A stretch of DNA of 5,720 bases, taken from Candidatus Latescibacterota bacterium (GTDB lineage Bacteria; JAAXHH01; JACQVL01). The position numbers were made by a program, and so were the translations under genes. Positions 5,587 to 5,720 of the stretch are shown in pieces. Every line of letters starts with the position of its first letter. The stretch's first letter is position 1. The stretch spans positions 1-5,720 of the forward strand of contig JACQVL010000032.1 of assembly GCA_016209865.1 (NCBI GenBank), in the 5' to 3' direction. The notes under the pieces were generated by a model. The model saw only the letters and a program-made list of their open reading frames with translations, searched no databases and had not been told where the DNA came from.

Positions 5587-5720
5587 CCATTGTGTTTTGA
5601 GGCTCATCCGGGATTTTGGCGGGAATCATGGGCAAGACTGTAGAGACGAGGCGGTGCCGCGCCCTGGGCGACTCACCGGGTCGCCCCTCATGAGATTTGA
5701 CGACCCAAATCGGTAAAAAC
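5568..5720. other. Non-coding 3' region bounded by an 11-bp direct repeat
   Basis: No reading frame of interest was found on either strand here. The stretch lies between two copies of ATCGGTAAAAA (5567-5577 and 5709-5719). It contains a weak AAAAC/GTTTT hairpin (5583-5598), a segment starting GGCTCATCCGGGATTTT (5601) that is faintly like an insertion-sequence end, a GTAGAGACGAGGC segment (5639-5651), a GC-rich hairpin and the 8-bp palindrome CTCATGAG (5687-5694). I see no clear intrinsic terminator, because no T-run follows the strong hairpin. Confidence 0.5.
5666..5686. repeat. GC-rich inverted repeat (7-bp stem, 7-base loop)
   Basis: GGGCGAC (5666-5672) pairs perfectly with GTCGCCC (5680-5686) around the loop TCACCGG. 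It stands about 100 bases after the last gene and is followed by CCTCATGAG rather than a T-run. It could be an atypical terminator, a transcript-stabilising hairpin, or part of a dispersed palindromic repeat. Confidence 0.7.

Noticed and set aside
5666-5690. The GC hairpin as a classical rho-independent terminator
   Set aside because: No T-run follows the stem; the downstream bases are CCTCATGAG.

Overview
This is a GC-rich bacterial segment, well above half G+C by eye. Every convincing gene lies on the + strand: one gene fragment and five complete genes. The complete genes are closely packed from 305 to 5567 and have good Shine-Dalgarno sequences, so they look like one transcription unit or two adjacent ones. 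TTA leucine codons appear in several genes, which argues mildly against an actinomycete. The window contains short tandem repeats of about 7 bp near gene ends and GC-rich palindromes. Such repeats are known from cyanobacteria, and I recall similar ones in some other environmental lineages. The taxon cannot be fixed from this sequence.

Layout: (1) 1-222 is the 3' end of a gene with a CinA/MoaB-type molybdopterin-binding-like domain; its last codons run into a repeat region. (2) 139-290 is a repeat-rich spacer with a roughly 70-bp imperfect palindrome. (3) 305-1003 encodes a HAD-family phosphatase or phosphomutase. It overlaps by 4 bp with (4) 1000-1767, a classical NADP-type short-chain dehydrogenase close to gluconate 5-dehydrogenase. 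(5) 1768-1848 is a spacer holding a 7-bp tandem array. (6) 1849-2880 encodes a zinc methyltransferase of the MetE C-terminal-domain type. It overlaps by 4 bp with (7) 2877-4226, a cytoplasmic sulfatase-fold hydrolase that has Thr where true sulfatases have Cys/Ser. (8) 4254-5567 encodes an exported TPR protein with a C-terminal TlpA/ResA-like thioredoxin domain. (9) 5568-5720 is non-coding, with short repeats and a GC-rich hairpin.

Working together: the two ATGA overlaps define two translationally coupled pairs, HAD with SDR and MetE-like with sulfatase-like. The first four complete genes are soluble enzymes for phosphoryl transfer, polyol/keto-sugar redox chemistry, methyl transfer to a thiol, and phosphoester or sulfoester hydrolysis. 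This could be a small catabolic or salvage pathway for a methylated or phosphorylated organic compound, but that is inference and no substrate can be read from the sequence. The exported redoxin is a cell-envelope protein and may simply be a neighbour.

The points most worth a second look are the Thr-type active site of the sulfatase-like protein, the stand-alone MetE core coupled to it, and the repeated placement of short tandem arrays at or across the 3' ends of genes.
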